64,000 nucleotides of DNA from Corynebacterium uterequi (GTDB lineage: Bacteria; Actinomycetota; Actinomycetes; Mycobacteriales; Mycobacteriaceae). Positions 48,268-56,782 of this stretch are shown in pieces (position 1 is the first letter of the stretch; every line of letters begins with the position of its first letter). The stretch is taken from the NCBI RefSeq assembly GCF_001021065.1, contig NZ_CP011546.1:186001-250000 (forward strand). The letters are read 5' to 3'. The position numbers were made by a program, and so were the translations under genes. The notes beneath the pieces were generated by a model. The model did no database searches and was not told where the DNA came from. It saw only the letters and a program-made list of their open reading frames with translations.

Positions 48268-49569
48268 ATGGATGATTTTTCCACCATGCCCGGACCCGAC
48301 CCGGAGCTCGACGCTCAACGTCGCCGCGCGCTGCGCAACTACAAGGCGTTCGTCACCGGCTTGTTGGGCCTCGCCGCGGTGATCTTCTTTGCCTGCTCCT
48401 ACTGGCAGGCGCATCCCGGGTCGGCCCTGGGCGTCGCACCGTCGTGGGTGGGCTACGTCCGCGCCGCCGCGGAGGCCGGCATGGTTGGTGGCCTGGCGGA
48501 TTGGTTCGCCGTCACGGCGCTGTTCCGCCACCCGCTGGGCGTGCCCATCCCGCATACGGCTCTCATCCCGAAGAAGAAGGACCAGCTAGGCGGGGCGCTG
48601 AGCGAGTTCGTGGGGGATAACTTCCTCAACCCCCAGCTCATCACGGAAAAGGTGGCCAACGCCGAGGTCCCGGAGAAGATCGGCTCCTGGCTGGTGCAGG
48701 ACGATCACGCCCAGATCGTGTCCCGGGAGGTGGGGCGCTTCCTTGTGAAGGCGACCCGGGCCGTCGACCCGCTGGAGGCCCAGGCGCTCATCGATACCCA
48801 CCTGGTGCAGCGCGTCGCCGAGCCGAAATGGGGCCCGCACATCGGGCGCTTCCTCGATAGTCTCATCGCCGACGGTAAGACCGAGCCGATGGTGGACGCC
48901 GTCATCGCCTGGTCCCGGCGGCGAATCCGGGGAGCGGAGTCCTCCATCGTGTCGATGATCGACGACCGGATGCCGTCGTGGGCCCCGCAATTCGCCAAGG
49001 ACCTCGTAGGCGAGCGGGTGTTTAGGGAACTGGTGGCGTTCGTCGAGGAGATCGACCGCAACCCCGACCACGAGGCGCGGCGCACCATTCGGCGCTTCAT
49101 CGCCCAGCTAGCCACGGACCTCAAGCACGACCCGATGATGATCGCCCGGGTGGAGTCCGTCAAGCGGGACCTCATGGGCTCGGCGGCGGTGAAGGCCGCG
49201 CCGGGGCGCATGTGGGAGGTGCTGTCGGCGGCGATCATCGACGCCGCGTCGGACGACAACTCGGCGCTGCGGGTGAAGATCGCTGAGACCTGCCTCGATT
49301 GGGGCGAGCGGGTCCACAACGACGCCGAACTGCGCGCGCGGCTGGATCAGCGGATCACCGCGGGCGCGCGCTTCCTCGCGGAGAACTACTCCGGGGAGGT
49401 CACCGCCATCATCTCGGAGACGATCGAGGGCTGGGACGCCGCGGAGGCCAGCGACAAGATCGAGGTCATGGTGGGCAAGGACCTGCAGTTTATCCGGCTC
49501 AACGGCACCATCGTCGGTGCGTTGGCGGGGCTGCTTATCTACACTGTGAACCAGCTACTGTTCGGATAA
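48268..49569 (+). CDS. DUF445 family protein
   Basis: The 433-residue protein has one hydrophobic segment after a polar start (FVTGLLGLAAVIFFACSYW) and the DUF445 signature EAGMVGGLADWFAVTALFRHPLG, followed by IPHTALIPKKKDQLG. A second short hydrophobic stretch closes the protein (IVGALAGLLIYTVNQLLF). The middle is long and helical. The topology suggests a protein held at the membrane at both ends. The family's function is unknown. I place the start at the ATG at 48268. Upstream in-frame codons lie within the hairpin region. Confidence 0.9.
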   Translation: MDDFSTMPGPDPELDAQRRRALRNYKAFVTGLLGLAAVIFFACSYWQAHPGSALGVAPSWVGYVRAAAEAGMVGGLADWFAVTALFRHPLGVPIPHTALIPKKKDQLGGALSEFVGDNFLNPQLITEKVANAEVPEKIGSWLVQDDHAQIVSREVGRFLVKATRAVDPLEAQALIDTHLVQRVAEPKWGPHIGRFLDSLIADGKTEPMVDAVIAWSRRRIRGAESSIVSMIDDRMPSWAPQFAKDLVGERVFRELVAFVEEIDRNPDHEARRTIRRFIAQLATDLKHDPMMIARVESVKRDLMGSAAVKAAPGRMWEVLSAAIIDAASDDNSALRVKIAETCLDWGERVHNDAELRARLDQRITAGARFLAENYSGEVTAIISETIEGWDAAEASDKIEVMVGKDLQFIRLNGTIVGALAGLLIYTVNQLLFG

Positions 49570-49589
49570 ATGTGAGGACGTCTTCTGCC

Positions 49590-50141
49590 ATGAGCGATAA
49601 GAACAATCTCTTCGACGACATAAAGAACGTCGGCGCCACCCTGGGTTCGGTGGCGTCCGAATTTGCCGGCCGGCTCCGTGAGGAGCGCTCGAATGCCGCC
49701 ACTGCCGACGAGGCCACGCTGTTGCAGCGTCTGCGCACCGCGGCAGCCGGCGCCCGCGACCGCTTCAATGAGTCCAAGGGCACCGACGGCGTCAAGGCCG
49801 CCGCCACCGATTTTGCCACCGAGGCCGAGAGCATCGTCCGGGACCTCGTCGACGCGCTCGGCGCCGCCGCCGGCGGGACCAAGGACTCCGAGGCCTACGC
49901 CCAGGCCAGCACGCTGATCTCCGACACCCTGGACAACGCCCGCACTAAGGCGCAAAACCTGGGCCCGAAGAAGACGGGCGACGACGCCGCCGACGGCGAG
50001 AAGGACGGCGACGCCACCTCCCGCCTGGAGGACCTCATGACCCGGCTGCGCGGCGACGCCAAGGAGGACGTGAAGACCCAGCCGGACATCATCGACGGCG
50101 AGGTCATTTCGGTGGATCCGGACACGGGGGACAGCAAGTAG
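49590..50141 (+). CDS. Conserved actinobacterial hypothetical protein, acidic helical
   Basis: The protein has 183 residues without membrane segments. It is rich in Ala, Asp, Glu and Lys and mostly helical by pattern, with a disordered Lys/Asp/Gly region near residues 130-150 and an acidic end, IDGEVISVDPDTGDSK. Small proteins of this type occur next to DUF445/DUF2516 genes in corynebacteria. No function can be read from it. GAGGACG precedes the ATG, 20 bases after the DUF445 stop. The next gene begins right after its stop. Confidence 0.85.
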   Translation: MSDKNNLFDDIKNVGATLGSVASEFAGRLREERSNAATADEATLLQRLRTAAAGARDRFNESKGTDGVKAAATDFATEAESIVRDLVDALGAAAGGTKDSEAYAQASTLISDTLDNARTKAQNLGPKKTGDDAADGEKDGDATSRLEDLMTRLRGDAKEDVKTQPDIIDGEVISVDPDTGDSK

Positions 50142-50435
50142 ATGGCGGTAGAGATCTTCCGGGCCTTCGGGCTGCTGCAACTAGGACTTTTTGGGGCTAT
50201 CGCCGCGGCCGGCGTCATCGGCGCCGCGCTCGCCGCGACGACCCGGCCGGACGCCTTCGAGGCCGCGGACCGGATGGCCAAGTTCCGGTGGGTGGCCATC
50301 CTGCTGGGGTCGGCCTTTGTGACGGTTACCCAGTTCCCATTCCTGTCGTGGATCGGGATGGTCGCCATCGGCGTCTACTGGTTCGACGTCCGCCCGCAGC
50401 TGCGGGACATTGTCTCCGGCAACTACGACTGGTAA
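50142..50435 (+). CDS. DUF2516 family small membrane protein
   Basis: The 97-residue protein has two to three hydrophobic helices and the conserved end YWFDVRPQLRDIVSGN. DUF2516 is an actinobacterial family without known function. The ATG follows the previous stop without a gap, so the genes are very likely co-translated. It is convergent with the LmeA-like gene, nine bases apart. Confidence 0.9.
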   Translation: MAVEIFRAFGLLQLGLFGAIAAAGVIGAALAATTRPDAFEAADRMAKFRWVAILLGSAFVTVTQFPFLSWIGMVAIGVYWFDVRPQLRDIVSGNYDW

Positions 50436-50444
50436 CGCCGCCGC

Positions 50445-51239
50445 TTAGGAATTCCCGGAGGACAGAACCGTCTGCAGGGGGACGTCGGTCCCGGAGGCGG
50501 TGACGCGCAGCCCGCCGTCGACGACGGTGAGGTCCTCCAGCAGCGTCAGCGCCGGCCCGGCCTGCTGCTTCGCCCCCTCCTGGAGGGCGCGGGTGATCTC
50601 CGTGGTCACCTCGGCCGGCAGATCGAAGCCGAGGATCTCCGCACCGGCGGCTTCGATGGTGGCCTGGTCGCCGACCTTCGCCGGGGTGAGGGACAGCCGC
50701 GCGGCGCCCGCGAGGAACTCCACTTCGATGACGTTGCGTTCCGGCTGGGACGTGACCTTGGTGACCATGTTCTCGGGCGTGAGCAGCGGCACGGTCGTGT
50801 CCACGTTCTCGGCCAGCGCCTGGCGGATGGCGGCGAGCATGACCTCATCGCTCATGCTGGTGACGACCTGGATATCGCGCGCCACATACGGGGCGGACAG
50901 TTCCATGCCGGAAATGTCGATGTCTGCGCCCGGCAGGCCGGTCACCGTCCCGTCGGGGGCGACGGTGAGGGAGTCTGGGGTGGTCATGGCGAAAGAGCGC
51001 ACGGAGCCGAGGATCGGCGCGGCGATGAGCGGGGCGGAGCCGAAGGAGACCTCCGGTTCGGCGCCGGGCTCGGCGCCGGCGGCGCGGACTTCCTGCTGGT
51101 AGGCGCTGCGAACCTCGTTCGCCACATACGTGCGCGCCAGCACCTCACCGGCGACGAGCGCCACGACGAGCAGCACGAGAGTAATGACAAGGAACTTCGC
51201 GGCGCGGGCGCCGGCTTTCGTGGCAGACATGGGTGCCAT
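50445..51239 (-). CDS. LmeA-like phospholipid-binding protein (DUF2993)
   Basis: The product of about 264 residues has an N-terminal membrane anchor (FLVITLVLLVVALVAGEVLA) and a DUF2993 domain made of repeated beta-strand and helix segments (VSFGSAPLIAAPILGSVRS, then LPGADIDISGMELSAPY). In mycobacteria LmeA supports lipomannan mannan-chain elongation in the periplasm. The start is uncertain. I use the ATG giving MAPMSATKAGARAAKF, which avoids overlap with the upstream methyltransferase, and an ATG at 51263 is also possible. Confidence 0.82.
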   Translation of the reverse strand: MAPMSATKAGARAAKFLVITLVLLVVALVAGEVLARTYVANEVRSAYQQEVRAAGAEPGAEPEVSFGSAPLIAAPILGSVRSFAMTTPDSLTVAPDGTVTGLPGADIDISGMELSAPYVARDIQVVTSMSDEVMLAAIRQALAENVDTTVPLLTPENMVTKVTSQPERNVIEVEFLAGAARLSLTPAKVGDQATIEAAGAEILGFDLPAEVTTEITRALQEGAKQQAGPALTLLEDLTVVDGGLRVTASGTDVPLQTVLSSGNS

Positions 51240-51243
51240 TGTG

Positions 51244-52056
51244 TCATGGCCGCGGCGCGACATGCTCCCAGGCGATCGTCAGCACGGCGTCGCGGGAGCG
51301 GCGTCGGGCGGTGAGCAGGGGCACCCCGTCGGCCACCAGCAGCTCCCGGGTCTTTTCCCACCGCACGCGCGGACCGTACGGCGCCCACCCGGCGGCCTTG
51401 TCCCAGGCGGCGTCGGCGGCGCGGAGCAGGTCGTGGATCGCCTCACCGGGGACGTTGCGGTGGATAAGCACCTTGGGCAGGCGTTCGGCGACGTCTGACG
51501 GCGCGGCGACGTCGCGCGGGTCCCACGCCAGCGTCAAAGTCTGGGGACCGGCGGCGTCGAGCAGCACCCAGGAGCAGCGCCGCCCCTGTTCGTCGCACGT
51601 GCCCTCCACGAACACCCCGCCCGGGGCCAGGCGGGAGGTCACCGCCTCCCAGGCGTTGGGCACCTCCGAGGCATCGTACTGGCGCAGCACGTTGAAGGCG
51701 CGCACGAGGTGGGGCCGGTAGCCGGCTAGTTCGAAGCCGCCGAGCTCGAAGCGGACCCCGTCGCGGGGTGGAAGCACCCGCGCGGGGTCGATTTCGAGGC
51801 CGACGACGTCCACGTCGGCGCGCAGTGTGCGCAGCCAACGCGCCCATTCCACGGTGGTGGTGTGGGAGGCGCCGTAGCCGACGTCGACGGCCAGGGGGTG
51901 CGCGGCGCCGGCGAGCAGCTCCCGGATGCGGGGATGGTGAACGCTCCAGCGGTCGCAGCGGCGCAGGCGGTTGACGCCCGTCGTGCCGCGGGTGATGACA
52001 CCAATCGGCCGCCCGCGCCCGCCGGAGGCCCGGAGGTTGTGGGCGTGATCGGCCAT
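51244..52056 (-). CDS. SAM-dependent methyltransferase
   Basis: The 270-residue protein has a class I methyltransferase fold. The SAM-binding motif I is VDVGYGASHTTTVEWA, motif II is VVGLEIDPARV, and a later LAPGGVFVEGTCDEQG resembles motif post-III. The substrate is unknown. The family is widespread in actinobacteria and lies near murB here. It is 12 bases from the DUF2505 gene on the same strand. Confidence 0.85.
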   Translation of the reverse strand: MADHAHNLRASGGRGRPIGVITRGTTGVNRLRRCDRWSVHHPRIRELLAGAAHPLAVDVGYGASHTTTVEWARWLRTLRADVDVVGLEIDPARVLPPRDGVRFELGGFELAGYRPHLVRAFNVLRQYDASEVPNAWEAVTSRLAPGGVFVEGTCDEQGRRCSWVLLDAAGPQTLTLAWDPRDVAAPSDVAERLPKVLIHRNVPGEAIHDLLRAADAAWDKAAGWAPYGPRVRWEKTRELLVADGVPLLTARRRSRDAVLTIAWEHVAPRP

Positions 52057-52067
52057 CGTCGGCGGGG

Positions 52068-52544
52068 TTAGAGGTTCTCGGAAATCCAGCGGGCGGTGAG
52101 GTCGCCTTCGGACTGGAAGAGCTCGGCGAGGGCGTCGGCAACCTTCGGCTCGATGGCCGGACCCATGAACGGGATCTTGACGTTGACCTCGTTGTCGTAG
52201 GCGAGGGTGGTGGCGGTGTCGTCCCCGGACAGGGTTGCCTCGCCCGAGAAGTCAACGGGGGTGCCCTTGACGTCGGCGGTGTAGGAGTACGACGTGCCGT
52301 CGACGGTGACGACGCGCTTGACCTTGAGCGACTGCGACACCATGGCGCGCACGGCCTCGGGGAGCAGATCGATGGGCAGGACCTCGTACAACGTGGCGGT
52401 GTCACCAGAGAACTCGTGGACCTCGCCGGGTTCGGGGGAGAGGTTGGCGACGATGAACTCCCAGTACTCGCGGGAAGCGTAAGCCTGCTGCACCTTGGCC
52501 AGGGGCTGCGCAATGGTGACGGTGTTTTCACTACGGGTCGACAT
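52068..52544 (-). CDS. DUF2505 family protein (START-like fold)
   Basis: The product of about 158 residues has no membrane segment and the pattern of small SRPBCC/START-like lipid-binding proteins. It begins SENTVTIAQPLAKVQQAYAS and ends DLTARWISENL. DUF2505 is an actinobacterial family of unknown function. I take the ATG at 52544 (MSTRSENTV), although the frame is open to 52577. The 24-bp spacer to murB on the other strand would hold overlapping divergent promoters. Confidence 0.88.
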   Translation of the reverse strand: MSTRSENTVTIAQPLAKVQQAYASREYWEFIVANLSPEPGEVHEFSGDTATLYEVLPIDLLPEAVRAMVSQSLKVKRVVTVDGTSYSYTADVKGTPVDFSGEATLSGDDTATTLAYDNEVNVKIPFMGPAIEPKVADALAELFQSEGDLTARWISENL

Positions 52545-52568
52545 AGCACACAGGGTACCGTTAGCGAG

Positions 52569-53735
52569 GTGGAGCATTCACCTAAGCCTGGACAGTGTGA
52601 CCCGTCGGCGACGCCGCGCCCGCCGAAAGCCGACTACCAAGCCTCGCTCACCGCGTTTGCGGCGGCAACGCCCGGCGTGACCGTGGAGACGGACACGAGC
52701 CTGAGCGCGCTCACGACGCTGCGTATTGGCGGCAGCCCCCGCGCGGTGGTGCGGTGCTCGACGCCGGAGGCGATCGTCGCCGTGTGCCGAGAGCTCGACG
52801 CCCGGGGGGAGCCGCTGCTCGTCGTTGGCGGCGGGTCCAACCTCGTGGTCGCCGAGGGGGAGGTGGATCTCACCGTGGTCCTCGTCGCTAACGACGGCAT
52901 CAGCATCGACGGCGCGCGCGTCGTCGCCGGCGCCGGGGCGGTGTGGGACGACGTGGTGGTCGCCAGCATCAACGCCGGCCTCGGCGGGGTGGAGTGCCTG
53001 TCCGGTATTCCCGGTTCCGCGGGGGCGACGCCGGTGCAAAACGTCGGCGCCTACGGGGCGGAGATCGCCGACGTGCTGCGGCGGGTGCAGCTCTATGAAC
53101 GCGCCACGGGGGAGGTCCGGTGGGTGCCGGCGGCCGAGCTGGAGCTGGCGTACCGCTACTCCAACCTCAAGTTCACGCAGCGCGCGGTGGTGTTGGCGAT
53201 CGAGCTGGAGCTGACCGAGGACGGCCTGTCCCGGCCGCTGCGCTTCGGCCAATTGGCGGGCGAACCAGGCCAGCGCCGCCTGGCGGCGGAAGTGCGCCGG
53301 GAAGTTCTCGCGCTGCGGGCTGCCAAAGGCATGGTCCTCGATGCCGACGACCCCGATACCTTCTCCGCCGGGTCCTTCTTCACGAATCCGGTGGTGCCGG
53401 TCGCGGTCGCAGATGCGGTGCAGGAGCGGGTTCGCGCCGAGCGCGGCGACGAGGACGCGGACCGCATGCCGCGGTGGCCGGTGGAGCAGGAGCGGGTGAA
53501 ACTCTCCGCTGCGTGGCTCATCGAGCGGGCCGGGTTCCCGCGTGGATTCCCCGGAGAGTCGGCGCCCGCGCGGCTGTCCACCAAGCACACCCTGGCCCTG
53601 ACGAACCGGGGAGCGGCGACGACGCAGGACATCGTCGACCTGGCGCACCGGGTGAGCGACGGGGTCCGGGAGGCCTTCGGTGTGGACCTGGCCCCGGAGC
53701 CGGTGTGGGTGGGGGTCGCCTTCGAACGCCCCTAA
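52569..53735 (+). CDS. murB: UDP-N-acetylenolpyruvoylglucosamine reductase
   Basis: MurB completes UDP-N-acetylmuramic acid synthesis for peptidoglycan, using FAD and NADPH. The protein shows LTTLRIGGSPRAVV, VVGGGSNLVVAEG, CLSGIPGSAGATPVQNVGAYG (FAD binding) and SAGSFFTNPVV with the catalytic Ser. The C-terminal part LSAAWLIERAGFPRGF is typical. With the GTG at 52569 it is 388 residues, a little long, so the true start may be 20-30 codons further in. It is convergent with a small membrane protein gene. Confidence 0.95.
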   Translation: MEHSPKPGQCDPSATPRPPKADYQASLTAFAAATPGVTVETDTSLSALTTLRIGGSPRAVVRCSTPEAIVAVCRELDARGEPLLVVGGGSNLVVAEGEVDLTVVLVANDGISIDGARVVAGAGAVWDDVVVASINAGLGGVECLSGIPGSAGATPVQNVGAYGAEIADVLRRVQLYERATGEVRWVPAAELELAYRYSNLKFTQRAVVLAIELELTEDGLSRPLRFGQLAGEPGQRRLAAEVRREVLALRAAKGMVLDADDPDTFSAGSFFTNPVVPVAVADAVQERVRAERGDEDADRMPRWPVEQERVKLSAAWLIERAGFPRGFPGESAPARLSTKHTLALTNRGAATTQDIVDLAHRVSDGVREAFGVDLAPEPVWVGVAFERP

Positions 53736-53739
53736 AGCG

Positions 53740-53943
53740 TTAGGCCGCCTGGGGCAGCTTCGCCGGCGATTCGCTCGCGCAGGCGGTGACGCACACGGCG
53801 GGCCGCTGCGTCAGGGGAAGATAGGCGGCCGCGCTGACGTCGGGCAGCAAGAGTACCTTGATGCCGATCAGGCCGATCGCGATAGCGACGATGGCCGCGG
53901 CGATCATCGCACACACCGATCGTGCGAACTCCACGTTGGTCAC
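53740..53943 (-). CDS. Small single-pass membrane protein
   Basis: The product is a predicted 67-residue protein starting at a GTG (TNVEFARSVCAMIAAAIVAI) with AAGGAGCGGG about nine bases upstream on the minus strand. One helix, about residues 10-32, is followed by a tail with two cysteines (AVCVTACASE) that could form a disulfide outside the membrane. The frame is longer upstream but without start support. I do not recognise the family. Confidence 0.6.
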   Translation of the reverse strand: MTNVEFARSVCAMIAAAIVAIAIGLIGIKVLLLPDVSAAAYLPLTQRPAVCVTACASESPAKLPQAA

Positions 53944-54039
53944 TACGATCCCGCTCCTTACAACCGTTGGCTTGCTGCCTTCTGATTTGAAAGTCGTTCG
54001 CGTCCCGGAGATCGTTACACAACGCTCTACACTGGACCT

Positions 54040-56778
54040 ATGACCTCTGATCACACGCTCCCCACCCCCTTAGAGCTCGACCAACAGTGGTTCGAAGCCC
54101 GCAGCGATTTCCACCGCGGCGCGATCGACCTAGCGACCTTCGGATCCCGGATCGCGCAGCTGCGCGCGAAGCTCGCCCCGGTCGCGGAGGGGGACGCCCG
54201 AGCCGTCAAGGAGCTCGATTACCGCTTCCGGCTCTCCGCCGTCGTCCCCCTGCTATCGGAGGATCCTGCCGAGGCGCTCGACGAACTCCTCGCCCTGCTC
54301 GAGCTGCATCGCAGCGCCCCGAGGAGCTACCCCGCCCACGAGGACGCCGTCCCCGGAAGCGGCGAGCTGGTCGACGGCGACGGCATCCCACTGCCGAACC
54401 GCTTCGACGACATGATGACCGGGCTCGGCGCCGTCGTGGCCGCCGACCCCACGGTGAGCCTCACCCGGGTGATGGCCGTAGCCGAGGCGGAGGCGAGCTA
54501 CTGCCGCGAGCGTGACATCGACGCAGCCACGGTGGCGAAAAACCGGGCCCAGATGTTCTTCGCGCTGGGCCGCTTCGACGAGGCCGACCAGGAACTTCAC
54601 AGCCTCGCCAAGCTGGGGCTGGTCGATGGCGGCGGTATCGAATTCAACAGGCCCTGGCTCATGGAGCTCCAGCAGCGATTCGACGTGGCTCTGGCCCGCA
54701 ACGACCTCGATTCGGTGAGGGAACTACTCGAGGCAGCCGACACTACCCCGCTCGCCACCCCTTTACATCCGGCGCTGATGTGGGCGACGGCGGCGATCGT
54801 CCTCGCCGAGGAGGACGGGCCGGACGCGACGATGCAGCGAGCGCGCCGCGTGCTTTCCAGCGCCGGGCATGATCAAGGCGCCGAAGCCTTTCTCACCGCG
54901 TTGCCCACCGCGTTCGCCGCCGGATGGGGGACGCAGGCGCTCGAGGTGCTCGTCGAGGCGGAGGCGCTCATCGCCTCACCGCGCGAGGTGCTGTGGCCGC
55001 TGACCGCCTGCTTCCAGGCGGCCGAGCGCGCCGGGCTGGGTGATTGTCGCATTCCGCGCTTCGACGCCCCGCGGTGGGCCGCCCAGGTGGGCCGGCCGTG
55101 CCGGAGCGTAGCCGAGGCGGCCGCGGCGTTCTACGAGACTGTTCGATCCGAGGCCGACGCCGCCGACGCGCGAAACCACAACACCGCTATCAGCGGACTG
55201 CTGGCGAAGCGGCTGCGTCCCCTGCCGTTCGCTCCGGCGGCGGAGACGCTTCTCGGCACGGTCGTCGAGGCGATTAGCGCGCGGACCTTCCCGACGCAGC
55301 CCGGTGAGGATCAGCTGAGCCGACTGCCCGAGGAGCACGTGCCCTCTCCCTGGACCTACCGGGGGTTCTATGAGCGCGCCGGACACCATAGCGCGGTGAA
55401 CGCCCTGGAGAAGCAACTCGGCGAGCCCGACGGCGAGGCGCTGCGCCGGTTCTGTGAGGCGGTCGAGGGCGGCGACGACGAGTCCTCCGATCGGGACTTC
55501 ATGGCGGTGGGGCAGCTGCTGGACCTTTACGACGACCTCAGCGCCGGCTCAGTTGACCTGGGCGGGGAGATCGAGGCGCCGGAGCTGCGCAGCATGATCG
55601 AGGTGGAATTGGCATGGCGCGCCGGGGCCTTGGACAGCCTTCGTGCCGCGGAGATCGCCGCCCGGGGCCTGCCGACCATCCTGCAGCTGGACCCGTCGTT
55701 CTGCGTTAATCGGGGCACCGCCTTGTACCTCATTATCCTCCGCCTGCTCAAGGATGACCCCGGCGAGCGGTCCGCCACCACGGATCTGCGGCGGTCCCTG
55801 CTGACGCTATTGTCCTCGGTGGCCGTCAACGAGCTGGCTAATCCCAACATGTGCTCGGAGCTGTTCGTCCTGTGCGAGGCGCTCATGAAGGAATCGGCGC
55901 TGCTGGAAACGGTGGGGCTCATTGAGCACACGAAGGAAAAAGTGGCCCTCCTCCACTTGCGCAAAGACAAGTACGACGAGCGCGGCGACGAAAACCTGGC
56001 GCACCTGTTCGTCATGAAGGCTGAAGTGCTGCGCGAGGCCGGCAACTATCTGTGGGCGGCGGTGGAGTACTTCCAGCTCGGAGAACAGATGGAGCAACAC
56101 TTCGAGAGGTTGACGTCAGGGGAGCCGGTCGACGACCTGGATGCGCTCAGTGCCTTGACGTCGGCTCTGGCGGAGAACTGGGCGGAGATCCTTCGAACCT
56201 TCGTGGCGTGGGGCAACCTGGGATCCTTCGGCGAAGAATTGGACGCGATCCTCAAGCGCGTCAAGGAGGTGCACGAAAAGGGCCTCTACAAGGACATCAA
56301 ACCCCGGGTGCGCGCCAAGCTGGCGGATGCGTGCCTTCGCGTGGCAGTCAGGTTCAGCGACGCGTATGCCGACGCGATACCCGAACGCGTGGCGGACTAC
56401 CTCGAGGCCGCGCAGGGTTACGTCGACGCCGACCCGGATCCCGACGTGCTCCTGGCGACGGTGCGCACGGCGGCGGAGGTCGTCGACGTGCTGCTGGGCG
56501 CCAACCGGATTGAGCAGGCACAGCGCGTGGCGACCTGGGCGGCGTCGCACAGTCCCGCCTCCCGGGAACCGGAAGTCCACGTCACCGCGCTGGTGATGCT
56601 GGCGCGGGTGCATTACGCCGAAGGGGAGGCGCAGCGCGCTGGGTTCGTCCTGGAGACGGCGGCCGAGAAGGCCCAGGCCTACGGCCTGACCGGCTGCCTC
56701 AAGAGCATCGTCGAGGAGCTGCGGCGCGTCGGGCGCGACGACGAGCGGGCCGCGCAGCTGCTGCGGACGCTGCAGTAG
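54040..56778 (+). CDS. Large helical-repeat (TPR-like) protein of unknown function
   Basis: This is a 912-residue soluble acidic protein composed almost entirely of amphipathic helices, with TPR-like pairs such as RAQMFFALGRFDEADQELHS and MKAEVLREAGNYLWAAVEYF and LVMLARVHYAEGEAQRAGFV. There are no membrane segments, signal peptide or enzymatic motifs that I can find. It probably is a scaffold. The gene stands alone between a small minus-strand gene and a convergent acyl-CoA ligase, with its ATG about 100 bp from the divergent gene. I do not recognise a named family. Confidence 0.85.
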   Translation: MTSDHTLPTPLELDQQWFEARSDFHRGAIDLATFGSRIAQLRAKLAPVAEGDARAVKELDYRFRLSAVVPLLSEDPAEALDELLALLELHRSAPRSYPAHEDAVPGSGELVDGDGIPLPNRFDDMMTGLGAVVAADPTVSLTRVMAVAEAEASYCRERDIDAATVAKNRAQMFFALGRFDEADQELHSLAKLGLVDGGGIEFNRPWLMELQQRFDVALARNDLDSVRELLEAADTTPLATPLHPALMWATAAIVLAEEDGPDATMQRARRVLSSAGHDQGAEAFLTALPTAFAAGWGTQALEVLVEAEALIASPREVLWPLTACFQAAERAGLGDCRIPRFDAPRWAAQVGRPCRSVAEAAAAFYETVRSEADAADARNHNTAISGLLAKRLRPLPFAPAAETLLGTVVEAISARTFPTQPGEDQLSRLPEEHVPSPWTYRGFYERAGHHSAVNALEKQLGEPDGEALRRFCEAVEGGDDESSDRDFMAVGQLLDLYDDLSAGSVDLGGEIEAPELRSMIEVELAWRAGALDSLRAAEIAARGLPTILQLDPSFCVNRGTALYLIILRLLKDDPGERSATTDLRRSLLTLLSSVAVNELANPNMCSELFVLCEALMKESALLETVGLIEHTKEKVALLHLRKDKYDERGDENLAHLFVMKAEVLREAGNYLWAAVEYFQLGEQMEQHFERLTSGEPVDDLDALSALTSALAENWAEILRTFVAWGNLGSFGEELDAILKRVKEVHEKGLYKDIKPRVRAKLADACLRVAVRFSDAYADAIPERVADYLEAAQGYVDADPDPDVLLATVRTAAEVVDVLLGANRIEQAQRVATWAASHSPASREPEVHVTALVMLARVHYAEGEAQRAGFVLETAAEKAQAYGLTGCLKSIVEELRRVGRDDERAAQLLRTLQ

Positions 56779-56782
56779 CTAG

